This document shows, piece by piece, positions 1 through 8,557 of a stretch of DNA of 64,000 nucleotides. Each line of letters begins with the position of its first letter. Position 1 is the stretch's first letter. The DNA comes from Microbacterium sp. APC 3901 (lineage in GTDB: Bacteria > Actinomycetota > Actinomycetes > Actinomycetales > Microbacteriaceae), in assembly GCF_030407765.1 (NCBI RefSeq), contig NZ_JASDCU010000002.1, positions 248,001 to 312,000 of the forward strand, given 5' to 3'. Under the pieces are notes generated by a model that was not told the DNA's origin, made no database searches, and was given only the letters and a program-made list of their open reading frames with translations. Made by a program: the position numbers and the translations under genes.

Positions 1-2
1 CT

Positions 3-890
3 CAGCTCGGTGACGCGGGCGCCGGCGCGACGAACCTCGCGGACGGCCTGAACCAGCTGGCGTCCCAGGGTCTCGACGAGTCCGCTGCCGGTGCCCGAGC
101 GCTGTCGACCGGAGCCGTTCAGCTGTCCGACGGGACGACCGAACTCGCGACCGGTGCCGCCGAACTCGCGACAGGCGTCGACGCCCTCGCCACCGGAACG
201 GGTGATCTCGCCGGGGGGCTGCGCACCGCATCCGAGTCCCTCCCCTCGTTCAGCGACTCGGAGTCGACCTCGCTCGCCACCGTGATCGCCGACCCTGTGA
301 CGTCGAAGGGGGCCGACGGTGCCACGATCTTCGGTCCGACCGCGATCCCGCTGCTCGCGGCTGTCGTGCTGTGGTTCGGAGCTCTCGCCTCCTTCCTCGT
401 GATGCGGGCGCACACCGCGCGCACCCTCACGTCGCGACGCTCCTCTGCAGGTCTCGCGCTGCGCGCCTTCGCCCCGGCCGCCGCCATCGGCGCCGCTCAG
501 GGTCTGCTGGTCGCGCTGATCGTGCAGATCGTCGCGAGCTACGATGCCGCGACCTGGTGGGCATTCGCCGGAATCGCCGTGCTGGCCGGGATCGTCTTCG
601 CCGCCGTCAACCAGGCGCTCGTCGCGGTCTTCGGCGGCGTCGGTCGCTGGATCAGCGCCCTCGTCGGAGTGCTCGCGATCGCGACAGGGCTGATCTCGAC
701 GGTGCCCGGCTGGCTGGCGGATCTCGGAGCCTCCCTGCCCACAGCCCCCGCATTCGCCGGTCTGATCGCCGCGAACGGAGGCGCAGCCGCCGGCCTCATC
801 GTGTGGGGGGTCCTCTCGCTCGTCGCGACCACCGTCGCAGTCGCCCTGCGTCGCACGACCTCGGTGAGAGCGGCTGCGGCGACCGCCTGA
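3..890 (+). CDS. YhgE/Pip family membrane protein, C-terminal part (5' truncated)
   Basis: The reading frame is open from the left edge, so the N-terminus lies outside the window. The first ~85 visible residues are a periodic Leu/Gly/Ala repeat (LATGAAELATG-like units), as in the extracytoplasmic stalk of YhgE/Pip proteins. About five hydrophobic segments follow, starting near FGPTAIPLLAAVVLWFG. This matches the C-terminal half of the YhgE/Pip (ABC-2-like) family, which in Gram-positives includes phage infection protein and ESX-type secretion accessory proteins. Substrate and partners cannot be told. It ends 163 nt before the next gene. Confidence 0.8.
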   Translation, partial: QLGDAGAGATNLADGLNQLASQGLDESAAGARALSTGAVQLSDGTTELATGAAELATGVDALATGTGDLAGGLRTASESLPSFSDSESTSLATVIADPVTSKGADGATIFGPTAIPLLAAVVLWFGALASFLVMRAHTARTLTSRRSSAGLALRAFAPAAAIGAAQGLLVALIVQIVASYDAATWWAFAGIAVLAGIVFAAVNQALVAVFGGVGRWISALVGVLAIATGLISTVPGWLADLGASLPTAPAFAGLIAANGGAAAGLIVWGVLSLVATTVAVALRRTTSVRAAAATA

Positions 891-1053
891 GACCCCGCTC
901 CGGGCGCCCTCCCCGGGCACACCTTCGGACCACACCCGACGACGCGTCGCGCCTCGTTCGCGATGCGCGGCGCGTCGTCATCCGTCTCCGCAGCCGTGCC
1001 CACATGGGCAGGCGCGGTATTCGGACACAGCCCCACGCACGTACGATCAGAAG

Positions 1054-1650
1054 ATGCGTCGCCCGTTCATGACCTCTCCCGCCCAGCTCGAGTCACTCGA
1101 GGGGCAGCAGTATCTCGTGCTGCGCCCGACGAGAGCGGTGTCGGACGTCTACCGGGCAGAGCAGAGGTCGGCCCTCGGCCGGATGGACGCTCCGCACCCG
1201 CATACCGAGCACGTCACTCTTCGTGCATTCCACGAGCCGGAGCGTCGGGAAGACCTGCTCGCCCTGGTCCGCGAATGGGCGGTGGCGCAGCGGCCGATCG
1301 AGGTCGTCGCCGAGGCCGTCGACGTGTTCCCGGCTCCGTGGCAGGTCGTCATCCTTCGCCTGAGACGAACCCCGTCGCTCGTGTCGGCCTACGCGAACCT
1401 CAGCGAAGCTCTCGAGGGCACCGACTTCCGTCGACTGGACGAGCGCAGCACGGAGGACTGGACGTTCCACCTGTCGGTGATCTACGCGAAGACGCTCGCA
1501 CCCGCGGCATGGACCGAGCTGTCGCACAAGTCCCGCCGCTCGCTCAGCTCACGCCCCGCCGAGACCATCAGCGAGGCCGAGCTCGTCTGGTACGAAGACG
1601 GCGCCGAGCACTCCGAAGTGATCCCGTTCGGACTGCGCTCGTTCAGATGA
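1054..1650 (+). CDS. 2'-5' RNA ligase / 2H phosphoesterase superfamily protein
   Basis: A 198-residue protein with two H-x-T/S motifs, H53-V-T55 and H139-L-S141, about 85 residues apart. This is the active-site signature of the 2H phosphoesterase fold (RNA 2',3'-cyclic phosphodiesterase, LigT, 2'-5' RNA ligase-like). Such enzymes act on 2',3'-cyclic phosphates or 2'-5' linkages; the physiological substrate is unknown. An alternative start is the Met at codon 7 (position 1072). It is convergent with the cytochrome c cluster, 15 nt away. Confidence 0.75.
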   Translation: MRRPFMTSPAQLESLEGQQYLVLRPTRAVSDVYRAEQRSALGRMDAPHPHTEHVTLRAFHEPERREDLLALVREWAVAQRPIEVVAEAVDVFPAPWQVVILRLRRTPSLVSAYANLSEALEGTDFRRLDERSTEDWTFHLSVIYAKTLAPAAWTELSHKSRRSLSSRPAETISEAELVWYEDGAEHSEVIPFGLRSFR

Positions 1651-1665
1651 CGCCTGCGCGGGCGC

Positions 1666-2652
1666 TCAGCTGAGGCCCGAGTAGGCGTGCAGCCCCTTGA
1701 AGAAGACGTTGACGATCGTGAAGTTGAAGAGCACGGCCGAGAAGCCGACGATCGCCAGCCAGGCCGACGGGTTGCCGCGCCAGCCGCGCGTCGCACGCGC
1801 GTGGATGTACCCCGCGTAGAGCACCCAGATCACGAAGGTCCACGTCTCCTTGACGTCGAAGCCCCAGAAGCGGCTCCAGGCGTAGTAGGCCCAGATCGAA
1901 CCGGCGATGAGCGTGAACGTCCACAGGATGAAGCCGATGATCGTGAAGCGGTAGGCCATGCTCTCGAGGCGCTCCGACCCGGGGAAGGTGCGCAGGAAGC
2001 CGGGGCCGGTCTTCTCAGCTCCCTCGGAGATCAGCCGCTCGCGGCGGGACTGCATCAGCTGGATCACCGACAGCGCGAAGGCCAAGGCGAAGAACGCGGT
2101 GCCGAGGGATGCCACGAAGACGTGGATCACCAGCCACACGCTCTTGAGCGGGTCCATCAGAGGCGAGACCTCGACGTAGAAGTTGGTGGCCGAGAGCCCC
2201 AGCAGCACGACGACGAGACCGGTGATGAACGTGCCGAGGAAGCGCAGATCGATGCGAGTGAGGACCACGAGGAACACCGCGACGATCAGCAGCGTGCCCA
2301 TCATCGCGAACTCGTAGAGGTTGGCCCAGGGCACCCGCCCGGCCGCGAAACCACGCGTGAGCGTGGCTGCGAGGTGGAAGAGGAACGCGAGCACGGTCAG
2401 CGAGGTGCCGATGCGCGCCATCACGAACCGCTGCGGGGTCACCACGGAGTCGGATGCCGGAGCACCCTTCGCTCCCTTGGCACCGCGCGCACCCGCGCCG
2501 GCTCCGACCAGTTCGAATTCCCGCACACTCGCCGCATCCGCGGACAGCTGCGACCGGCGGGCGAGGTCGAAGGCGTAGGCCACGAAGGCCGCAGCGTAGA
2601 TCGCGATCGCCGTCCACAGCAGGATCGGCGAGATCACTTCGAGATCGAACAT
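1666..2652 (-). CDS. ccsB: Cytochrome c biogenesis protein CcsB (CcsA/ResC family)
   Basis: A 328-residue polytopic membrane protein carrying the tryptophan-rich haem-handling motif WGFDVKETW in its C-terminal third, diagnostic of the CcsA/ResC/CcmC family. With ResB it forms the System II cytochrome c synthase, which exports haem and attaches it to apocytochrome c CXXCH motifs outside the membrane. A Gly/Ala-rich cytoplasmic stretch with a GARGAKGAKGA repeat sits near residue 55. It begins 4 nt after the resB stop and is the last gene of the tlpA-ccdA-resB-ccsB run. Confidence 0.95.
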   Translation of the reverse strand: MFDLEVISPILLWTAIAIYAAAFVAYAFDLARRSQLSADAASVREFELVGAGAGARGAKGAKGAPASDSVVTPQRFVMARIGTSLTVLAFLFHLAATLTRGFAAGRVPWANLYEFAMMGTLLIVAVFLVVLTRIDLRFLGTFITGLVVVLLGLSATNFYVEVSPLMDPLKSVWLVIHVFVASLGTAFFALAFALSVIQLMQSRRERLISEGAEKTGPGFLRTFPGSERLESMAYRFTIIGFILWTFTLIAGSIWAYYAWSRFWGFDVKETWTFVIWVLYAGYIHARATRGWRGNPSAWLAIVGFSAVLFNFTIVNVFFKGLHAYSGLS

Positions 2653-2656
2653 GATG

Positions 2657-4429
2657 TCAGTCTACTTTCGGGGTGTCGGATGCGGGGCGCTCGGGGCCGC
2701 CCTCGCGGACGTTCTCGGACGCCGTCTCAGCCTGGTCTGGATCGATGACGGTCGGCACCGGCGTCGTCACTCCCGCGGCGTCCATCAGACGCACATGGCC
2801 GGCGACCAGGTCGTCGACAGCCGTCGCGAGAGTCGGGTCCTCGCCGCGTGCGAGACCCGCGTACTCGAGGGAGACGACACCATCCTCAGCCGTCGCCTTG
2901 ACCCACACTCGGCGCCGGGGGATGAACAGGGCGAGCATGAGTCCGCCGAGCGCGAGAAGCGCGAAGCCGAGAACCCACGGCCCCGACGCGTCACGGTGGA
3001 TCTGCAGCGAGGCGAAGCGCTTGACCGACTGCGAGGCGTCGGTGGCCCCCGCCGGCGATTCATCCTCGAAGGTCACGGTCCCGAGTCCGTTCGGCAGGTC
3101 AGCCGTGTCACCGGGGGCCAGCTCGATCGACTCGAGATCGGTCGTGCGTCCGGTCACCTTCGTCATGTCCGAGGTGTCGAGCACGTAGACCGAACGCGGC
3201 ACGCCCTCGTTGATGCCGAGATCGCCCGTGTACACGTCGAGCGTGAGGGTCGGGTTGGTCAGATCGCCGAAGCCCGAGAAGAACGCGCCGGTGTCGAGCA
3301 CACCCGTGGTCGGATAGAAGAAGCCGACCAGACCGATCTGCTCGCTGAGCCCGTCGGGGATCTTGATGACGCCGAGCGAGGTCATGTTGTTGTCCTGCGG
3401 CAGGAACGGCGTGCTGTTCGTGAACACGACCTCCCCGTCGGGGTCGCGGACCGTGATCGTCGGGGCGTACCCGTTGCCCAGCAGGAAGACGTTGTCGTCG
3501 GCGACGCCGAGAGGCTCGTTGACCTTGACCGAGCCGGTGCGCTCCTCGCCGTTCTCCTGCACGGTGACGTTGGCCGAGAAGTCGCCCGCCTGACCCGAGC
3601 CGGGCTCGCCGAAGGGCTGGTAGGTGACGTCGAAGCTGTCGAGGCGCATCGAGTACGGTGCGAGAGCGCCGTCGCTGACGAAGCGGCCGCGGTTCATCGA
3701 GTCGTAGTCGAGCAGCGTGTTGGCGAACGTCTCGCCCTCGACCAGCACTCGCTGGCCGGTGTAGGCGAACCCGCCTCCGACTCCCACGGTGATCAGCACA
3801 CCGACGAGGGCGAGGTGGAAGAGGAGATTGCCGGTCTCGCGCCAGTACCCGCGCTCAGCGGAGACCGACGACGTGCGACCCGAGTCGTAGCGCTCCACGC
3901 GGTATCCGAGAGCCTTGAGCTGCTTCGTCGCGATGTCGATCGTGGCCGCAGCGTCGGCGGGCGCATCCGTCGATGCGCGATCGACCGCGCGGAAGTCGGC
4001 GAGCCGCTTCAGTCGTGCGGGAGTGCGGGGTGGGCGTGCCTGCAGCGCCTTCGCGTGGTGCCGGATACGCGGGATCACACAGCCGACCAGCGAGGCGAAC
4101 AGCAGCAGGTAGATCGCCGAGAACCACGGCGACAGATACACGTCGAAGAGCTTCAGCGAGTCGAGCACCGGGAACAGATCGGGATTGTTGCGCTCCCACT
4201 CCGTGACGCCGTTGGGGTCGGCCATCCGCTGCGGGAAGATCGAGCCGGGGATCGCCGCGATCGCGAGCACCAGCAGCAGGATCAGCGCGGTGCGCATCGA
4301 GGTCAGCTGACGCCAGCCCCAGCGCAGCCAGCCCACGAAGCCGAGGCGCGGCTGGGTGATCGACTCCTCACCGTCGACGTGGTCTGACGGTCGGAGCGGA
4401 TCGCTGGACCTCTCGGTAGTGCTGCTCAC
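2657..4429 (-). CDS. resB: Cytochrome c biogenesis protein ResB
   Basis: ResB family, about 590 residues from a GTG start preceded by GGAAGGATGAC. The frame is open upstream to GTG 4477, but that codon has no ribosome-binding site and would overlap ccdA. Three N-terminal membrane segments, a long extracytoplasmic domain and one C-terminal membrane segment (VLGFALLALGGLMLALF) match the family. It is the partner of CcsB in the System II haem lyase. The antisense ORF across it (2651-4387) is a high-GC shadow. Confidence 0.93.
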   Translation of the reverse strand: MSSTTERSSDPLRPSDHVDGEESITQPRLGFVGWLRWGWRQLTSMRTALILLLVLAIAAIPGSIFPQRMADPNGVTEWERNNPDLFPVLDSLKLFDVYLSPWFSAIYLLLFASLVGCVIPRIRHHAKALQARPPRTPARLKRLADFRAVDRASTDAPADAAATIDIATKQLKALGYRVERYDSGRTSSVSAERGYWRETGNLLFHLALVGVLITVGVGGGFAYTGQRVLVEGETFANTLLDYDSMNRGRFVSDGALAPYSMRLDSFDVTYQPFGEPGSGQAGDFSANVTVQENGEERTGSVKVNEPLGVADDNVFLLGNGYAPTITVRDPDGEVVFTNSTPFLPQDNNMTSLGVIKIPDGLSEQIGLVGFFYPTTGVLDTGAFFSGFGDLTNPTLTLDVYTGDLGINEGVPRSVYVLDTSDMTKVTGRTTDLESIELAPGDTADLPNGLGTVTFEDESPAGATDASQSVKRFASLQIHRDASGPWVLGFALLALGGLMLALFIPRRRVWVKATAEDGVVSLEYAGLARGEDPTLATAVDDLVAGHVRLMDAAGVTTPVPTVIDPDQAETASENVREGGPERPASDTPKVD

Positions 4430-4457
4430 GTCATCCTTCCGATGCGTCGTGTTCTCA

Positions 4458-5237
4458 TCAGAACGGGAGGGGGACACTGCCGATCACCACCGTGAGTCGC
4501 GACATGATGTCGGTCCAGAGCCCGGTCACCATCAGCACGCCGAGGACGATCAGCAGCACGCCGCCGATGATGTTCACGATGCGGATGTGACGGCGGAGGA
4601 ACCCGACCGTCTTCGTGGCCCAGCCGAAACCGAGGGCGACGAGCAGGAACGGGATGCCGAGGCCGAGCGAGTAGGCGAGGCCGAGGAACCCGGCGCGCAC
4701 CGGGTCGCCGGCATTGAACGAGAGAGCGATGATCGCGCCGAGCGTCGGCCCCATGCAGGGGGCCCAGCCGATTCCGAGCGCGATTCCCAGCAGAGGTGCG
4801 CCGATGATGCCCACCTTGGAGTCGACGTGGAACCGGATCTCTCGCTGCGCGAACCCGAAGGCGCCCAGGAAGATCAGGCCCATGACGATGATGAAGACTC
4901 CGAGGATGCGCGTTATCAGGTCGCCCCAGCGGAGGAAGAAGACGCCGAACGTGCCGCTGAGCACCGTGTAGAGGATGAAGACGACGGTGAAACCCAGGAT
5001 GAACAGCAGCACACCGAGCACGAGTCGACTACGGGCGGGAGCCTCGACCGTCGAGACGGCGGTGCCGTCGGCGGTGTTCGCCCCCCGGCGAGGAGTGACG
5101 GCTCCCCCGAGGAATCCGAGGTAGCCGGGCACCAACGGCAGCACGCAGGGCGACAGGAAGGAGACGAGGCCGGCGAGCATCGCGACGGGGATCGCGAGCC
5201 ACAGGGCTCCCGATCCGATGATGGCTTCGGGGTTCAC
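4458..5237 (-). CDS. ccdA: Cytochrome c biogenesis protein CcdA
   Basis: A 259-residue, roughly six-segment membrane protein of the CcdA/DsbD-beta family, which moves reducing equivalents from cytoplasmic thioredoxin across the membrane to extracytoplasmic thiol proteins. The two redox cysteines lie in the family motifs SPCVLPLVP (C31) and GWAPCMGPTLG (C161). The start is GTG 5237, with AGGAG just upstream; a longer frame to 5429 overlaps tlpA and is rejected. It lies 16 nt downstream of tlpA and likely reduces that protein. Confidence 0.93.
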   Translation of the reverse strand: MNPEAIIGSGALWLAIPVAMLAGLVSFLSPCVLPLVPGYLGFLGGAVTPRRGANTADGTAVSTVEAPARSRLVLGVLLFILGFTVVFILYTVLSGTFGVFFLRWGDLITRILGVFIIVMGLIFLGAFGFAQREIRFHVDSKVGIIGAPLLGIALGIGWAPCMGPTLGAIIALSFNAGDPVRAGFLGLAYSLGLGIPFLLVALGFGWATKTVGFLRRHIRIVNIIGGVLLIVLGVLMVTGLWTDIMSRLTVVIGSVPLPF

Positions 5238-5253
5238 GCCGCTCCTGAGGGAC

Positions 5254-5907
5254 TCACGAGTCCTCCGCGAGCGCGTCCTTGACGAGCGTCGAGAGGATCG
5301 AGGTGCCGTCGATCGGCCCGATGATGCGTGCGGCGACCCGGCCCTGCTTGTCGAGCACGAGAGTGGTCGGCGTCGCCTGGATCGGCACCGACGATGCGAA
5401 GGCGAGCTTCGCCTCCGCGGTGTCGACATCGATGAGACTCGGGTAGGTCACGCCGAACTCCGCCGAGAACGCCTTGGCCGTGTCGGCCTGATCACGGGTG
5501 TTGATCCCCAGGAAGGCGACGTCGTCTCCGCCGTGCTCCTGCCACACGCTCTCGAGGTCTTCCGCCTCGAGGCGACACGGTGCGCAGCCGGCGTACCAGA
5601 AGTTGACGACCGTCACCTTGCCCGCGAGCTCCGAGCTGCTGAAGTCGTCGCCGTTCTCGGTCACGCCGCCGAAATCGACGACGGGTTCACCGCGCTCGGC
5701 GACGGGGATCTCGACGATCGCTCCGTCGGCGGCGACATAACCGGGGTTGTCACCGCTCAGGAACGAATCGTTCACGGGATCAGGAGCGCAGGCGCTCAGA
5801 CCGATGGCTAGTACCGCGGCGAGCGCGGCACCGACCGCGCGGCGAGAAGGCCGGATGCGGGAGGAGCGGCCGCTGCGGATCGGACGAACCGTCGAGGCGA
5901 GTGGCAC
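5254..5907 (-). CDS. TlpA/ResA family thiol-disulfide lipoprotein
   Basis: A 217-residue extracytoplasmic thioredoxin-fold protein. A long basic N-region and a hydrophobic segment end in the lipobox LSAC (Cys40). The active site is W104-Y-A-G-C108-A-P-C111, the WCxxC-type motif of ResA/TlpA proteins that reduce apocytochrome c before haem attachment. GTG 5907 has only a weak upstream purine tract, so the exact start is uncertain. First gene of the ccdA-resB-ccsB operon; the MerR gene on the same strand ends 63 nt upstream. Confidence 0.9.
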   Translation of the reverse strand: MPLASTVRPIRSGRSSRIRPSRRAVGAALAAVLAIGLSACAPDPVNDSFLSGDNPGYVAADGAIVEIPVAERGEPVVDFGGVTENGDDFSSSELAGKVTVVNFWYAGCAPCRLEAEDLESVWQEHGGDDVAFLGINTRDQADTAKAFSAEFGVTYPSLIDVDTAEAKLAFASSVPIQATPTTLVLDKQGRVAARIIGPIDGTSILSTLVKDALAEDS

Positions 5908-5970
5908 GATTCCCAGTTTACGCGGGGGTTCCTATGCATGGGCCGGATGCGGCCAGGCGCGGAGGACCCC

Positions 5971-6375
5971 TCAGAGCCGTGCCAGCACGTCGTCCACGCT
6001 CGCCCGGAACCGCGGACAGGTCGCGATGTCGTGGGCGCGGCATCCCATGGCATGCTCGGTCATCTCTCGCGACCGTCGCATGTCCTCCATGCGGCGATCG
6101 AGGTCGTCGAGGTGCTGCTGCAGCACCTCGTGTCGACCCCCGCTTCCGTCGTCGAGCAGCACGCCGATCTGCTCGAGGCTCATGCCCGCCGCCTTGCTGC
6201 GCTGGATCACCGCGATGCGCACGACCTCGTCCTGCCCGTACCGACGTCGCCCCGCCGAGTCGCGAGCCGGGCGCAGCAGCCCGACCGCCTCCCAGTGCCG
6301 CAGCACATTCGTGGGCAGATCGAAGCGCGCCGCGACCTCGCCGACGGACCAGGAACTCTCGACACTTGACTTCAT
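5971..6375 (-). CDS. MerR family transcriptional regulator
   Basis: A 134-residue MerR protein: winged helix-turn-helix at residues ~9-75 (WSVGEVAARFDLPTNVLRHW), a dimerisation coiled coil at ~80-108, and a short C-terminal effector segment with C112, H115 and C120 (GCRAHDIATC). These could bind a metal or sense redox state. It is divergent from a CPFC flavin oxidoreductase, and its start codon lies inside a perfect palindrome, implying autoregulation. The Cys/His effector role is inference. Confidence 0.9.
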   Translation of the reverse strand: MKSSVESSWSVGEVAARFDLPTNVLRHWEAVGLLRPARDSAGRRRYGQDEVVRIAVIQRSKAAGMSLEQIGVLLDDGSGGRHEVLQQHLDDLDRRMEDMRRSREMTEHAMGCRAHDIATCPRFRASVDDVLARL

Positions 6376-6396
6376 GTCAACATGAAGTCACAGACT
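6366..6396 (+). promoter_or_regulatory. MerR-type operator/promoter for the oxidoreductase gene
   Basis: A perfect 11-bp inverted repeat (TGACTTCATGT / ACATGAAGTCA, 6367-6377 and 6380-6390, 2-nt spacer) lies between a -35-like TTGACT (6366-6371) and a weak -10 CAGACT (6391-6396). The hexamer spacing is 19 bp, the over-long spacing typical of MerR-activated promoters. The palindrome covers the merR start codon (6375-6373), so binding should also affect the regulator's own expression. Confidence 0.8.
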
Positions 6397-6434
6397 GACG
6401 GGAAACGCAAACGCGCACCTCGGAAGGACCCCAC

Positions 6435-7334
6435 ATGTACGACGCGATCGTCATCGGAGCAGGCCCCGCCGGCCTCCAGGCGGCACTGACCCTCGGGCGG
6501 ATGCATCGGCCCACCCTGCTTCTGGATTCGGGCGAGTACCGCAACGGCACCGTCCTCCACATGCACAACGTCGTCGCGAACGACGGAACTCCCCCGGCGG
6601 AGTTCCGTTCGACGGCGCGCGCTCAGCTCGCCGAGTACGCGGATGTCGAGATCCGCGACGTCGGCGCACAGACGGTCACGGGTGGGGAGGGCGCGTTCAC
6701 CGTGCTGCTCGCGGACGGAGCTTCTGTCGACACGAAGAGCGTCATCCTCGCGACCGGTGTCGCCGACGACCTCCCGCCCGTACCAGGCCTGCAGGACCTG
6801 TGGGGCGTGAAGGCCTTCAGCTGCCCGTTCTGCGACGGCCACGAGCACGCGGGGCGCTCCATCGCCATCCTCGGCCCCGCGCCTCGGGCCGAGCATCTGA
6901 TCGGGCTCCTGGGTCGGATCGTGGCAGACATCACCGTCTTCCCCGTCGAGCAGGAGTTCTCGACCGATGAGAGGCAGTCGCTCGAGAGTCTGGGCGCCCG
7001 CGTCAACGCGGGGCTCGTGACCGCTGTCGCATCCGACGCCGACGGGGTGCGGGTCAGCGCGGGCGACGATGAGCAGACCGTGGCCGGCGTCTTCGTGGCA
7101 TCCGGCTCGCTGCGCCACCGCGCACCGTTCGCCGATCAGCTCGGTCTGCACCTGCTGCCGTCCGGGTCGATCGAGATCGACGACTTCGGCCGCACGTCTG
7201 CGCCCGGAGTCTTCGCCGCCGGCGATCTCGCGCACCGGGCGTCGCTTCCCGGCCCGATGGCATCGGTGCTGTTGGCCGCCGCCGCCGGTCAGCTGGCGGC
7301 AGTCGGTGTCATCCAGTCGCTGATGGCTCCGTGA
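6435..7334 (+). CDS. NAD(P)/FAD-dependent oxidoreductase, thioredoxin-reductase-like
   Basis: A 299-residue protein. The N-terminal FAD site is GAGPAGLQ (residues ~8-15). The redox pair is C130-P-F-C133, followed by DGHEH, resembling the CxxC-H-G-x-E pattern of GliT/HlmI-type dithiol oxidases more than the CATC of classical TrxB. The second Rossmann motif is degenerate (LGPAPRAEH in place of GGGxSAxE), so NADPH binding is doubtful. The C-terminal GDL FAD-ribityl motif is present. It is preceded by GGAAGGA and driven by the MerR operator upstream. Confidence 0.85.
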   Translation: MYDAIVIGAGPAGLQAALTLGRMHRPTLLLDSGEYRNGTVLHMHNVVANDGTPPAEFRSTARAQLAEYADVEIRDVGAQTVTGGEGAFTVLLADGASVDTKSVILATGVADDLPPVPGLQDLWGVKAFSCPFCDGHEHAGRSIAILGPAPRAEHLIGLLGRIVADITVFPVEQEFSTDERQSLESLGARVNAGLVTAVASDADGVRVSAGDDEQTVAGVFVASGSLRHRAPFADQLGLHLLPSGSIEIDDFGRTSAPGVFAAGDLAHRASLPGPMASVLLAAAAGQLAAVGVIQSLMAP

Positions 7335-7356
7335 TCGCGAGCACCTTCGCCGCAGC

Positions 7357-7399
7357 GCAGTGACGGTCGCTTCCCGACTCGGGGAGCGACCATCACTGC
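7357..7399. terminator. Bidirectional terminator hairpin
   Basis: A 19-nt near-perfect inverted repeat (17 of 19 pairs; arms 7357-7375 and 7381-7399, 5-nt loop GACTC) between the convergent oxidoreductase and histidine phosphatase genes. It probably stops transcription from both sides. There is no long T tract, which is common in high-GC actinobacteria. Confidence 0.8.
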
Positions 7400-7422
7400 G
7401 ACCGGAGCCGCTGGCTCAGACT

Positions 7423-8052
7423 TCAGACGGCCCCGACATCGACTGCGCCACCCGTCGCCGCGGGCTCCGCGTAGTCGACCTCGCGCCAGACATCGCCCAC
7501 GAGCTCGAACGACGTGACGCTCGACAGCGCGCAGCGACGGGTGCGGGGGTCGTGCTGCAGCGGCAGACCCGCGACCCGCAGGTGGGTGATCCAGATCGGT
7601 GCCTGGTGCGACACCATCACGAGGTCGCCGCCGTCTACCGCTCGCCACGCTTCTGTCATCACGCCCAGCATCCGCTCGGCGATCGACGCGTAGGGCTCGC
7701 CCCAGCTCGGCAGCGACGGCTGGCGCAGGTGCCACCAGTTGAGCGGGTTCATCAGCGAGCGTCGCATCTGCGTGCCCTCGAACACGTTCGTCGGCTCGAT
7801 GATGCGGATGTCGATCTCGGGCACCAGGTCGAATCGGGTCGCGAACGGCTCGGCAGATTCCTGTGCACGCTCCAACGGCGACGAGTACAGCGCTGCCACC
7901 GGCCTGTCGAGCGAGGCGACGTGATCGGCGGCCGCCTGCGCCATCTTTCGCCCGGCCCTGCTGAGGTGGTAATCGGGCAGCCGGCCGTAGAGCACGCGCT
8001 TCGGATTGTGCACCTCACCGTGTCGGACGAGGTGCAGTCGTGACGCCACCAT
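7423..8052 (-). CDS. Histidine phosphatase family protein
   Basis: A 209-residue protein with the phosphoglycerate-mutase-superfamily signature LVRHGEVHN (catalytic His10) near the N-terminus, a conserved SSPLERAQESAEP segment, and a second catalytic His in VMVSHQAPI. It is a cytoplasmic phosphatase or mutase of unknown substrate. In many actinobacteria this gene directly precedes tlpA-ccdA-resB-ccsB; here the MerR/oxidoreductase pair lies between. It is 1 nt downstream of the membrane-protein gene. Confidence 0.88.
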   Translation of the reverse strand: MVASRLHLVRHGEVHNPKRVLYGRLPDYHLSRAGRKMAQAAADHVASLDRPVAALYSSPLERAQESAEPFATRFDLVPEIDIRIIEPTNVFEGTQMRRSLMNPLNWWHLRQPSLPSWGEPYASIAERMLGVMTEAWRAVDGGDLVMVSHQAPIWITHLRVAGLPLQHDPRTRRCALSSVTSFELVGDVWREVDYAEPAATGGAVDVGAV

Positions 8053-8053
8053 G

Positions 8054-8428
8054 TCAGACCGCGCGGTAGCGGGACTCGCCGAATCCGATGATCAGATATC
8101 CGATGTAGGGGAAGACGAAGAGCAGGAAGAACGAGAAGAGCCCGCCCTTGCCGAAGCGCTCGCCGAGCTTGATCGCGACGATGATGCCGAAGATGAATCC
8201 CACGATCGGGATGAGATAGAGCAGCGCGAGCCAGCCGGACATCCCCGCGATCTTCACGAGGAACACGACGTTGACGAAGGGGATGATCGCGAGGATGCCG
8301 GGGTATCCCGCCTTCGTGAACACCTTCCATAGGCCGATGACGACCAGGACGTAGAAGACGAGCGCGATGAGCCCCGTCGTGCCGGAGAAGATCGATGCGT
8401 ACAGATCCGAGATGCCGTTGGAGTCCAT
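8054..8428 (-). CDS. DUF5684-like small membrane protein
   Basis: A 124-residue protein with about four hydrophobic segments (GLIALVFYVLVVIGLW; YPGILAIIPFVNVVFLV; ALLYLIPIVGFIFGIIVAI; FSFFLLFVFPYIGYLIIGF) and the conserved WKVFTKAGYPG pattern of DUF5684-type proteins. Function unknown. It is cotranscribed with the histidine phosphatase (1-nt spacing) and divergent from aspS. Confidence 0.75.
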   Translation of the reverse strand: MDSNGISDLYASIFSGTTGLIALVFYVLVVIGLWKVFTKAGYPGILAIIPFVNVVFLVKIAGMSGWLALLYLIPIVGFIFGIIVAIKLGERFGKGGLFSFFLLFVFPYIGYLIIGFGESRYRAV

Positions 8429-8557
8429 GATGACCCTTTCGCTGGTCGAGCGGCTGTCGTGGCGATCCTACTGACCGATATGCCACCGACGGAGGAGGCG
8501 ACACCGCCCCCGTAGAATGGGCGGGTTCATCATTTCCCAGATCAGGAGGAATCCTCC

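Noticed and set aside
2651..4387. Long plus-strand ORF of 578 codons across resB
   Set aside because: Antisense to a clear ResB gene; composition (Arg/Asp/Glu/His-rich) is that of a high-GC shadow frame.
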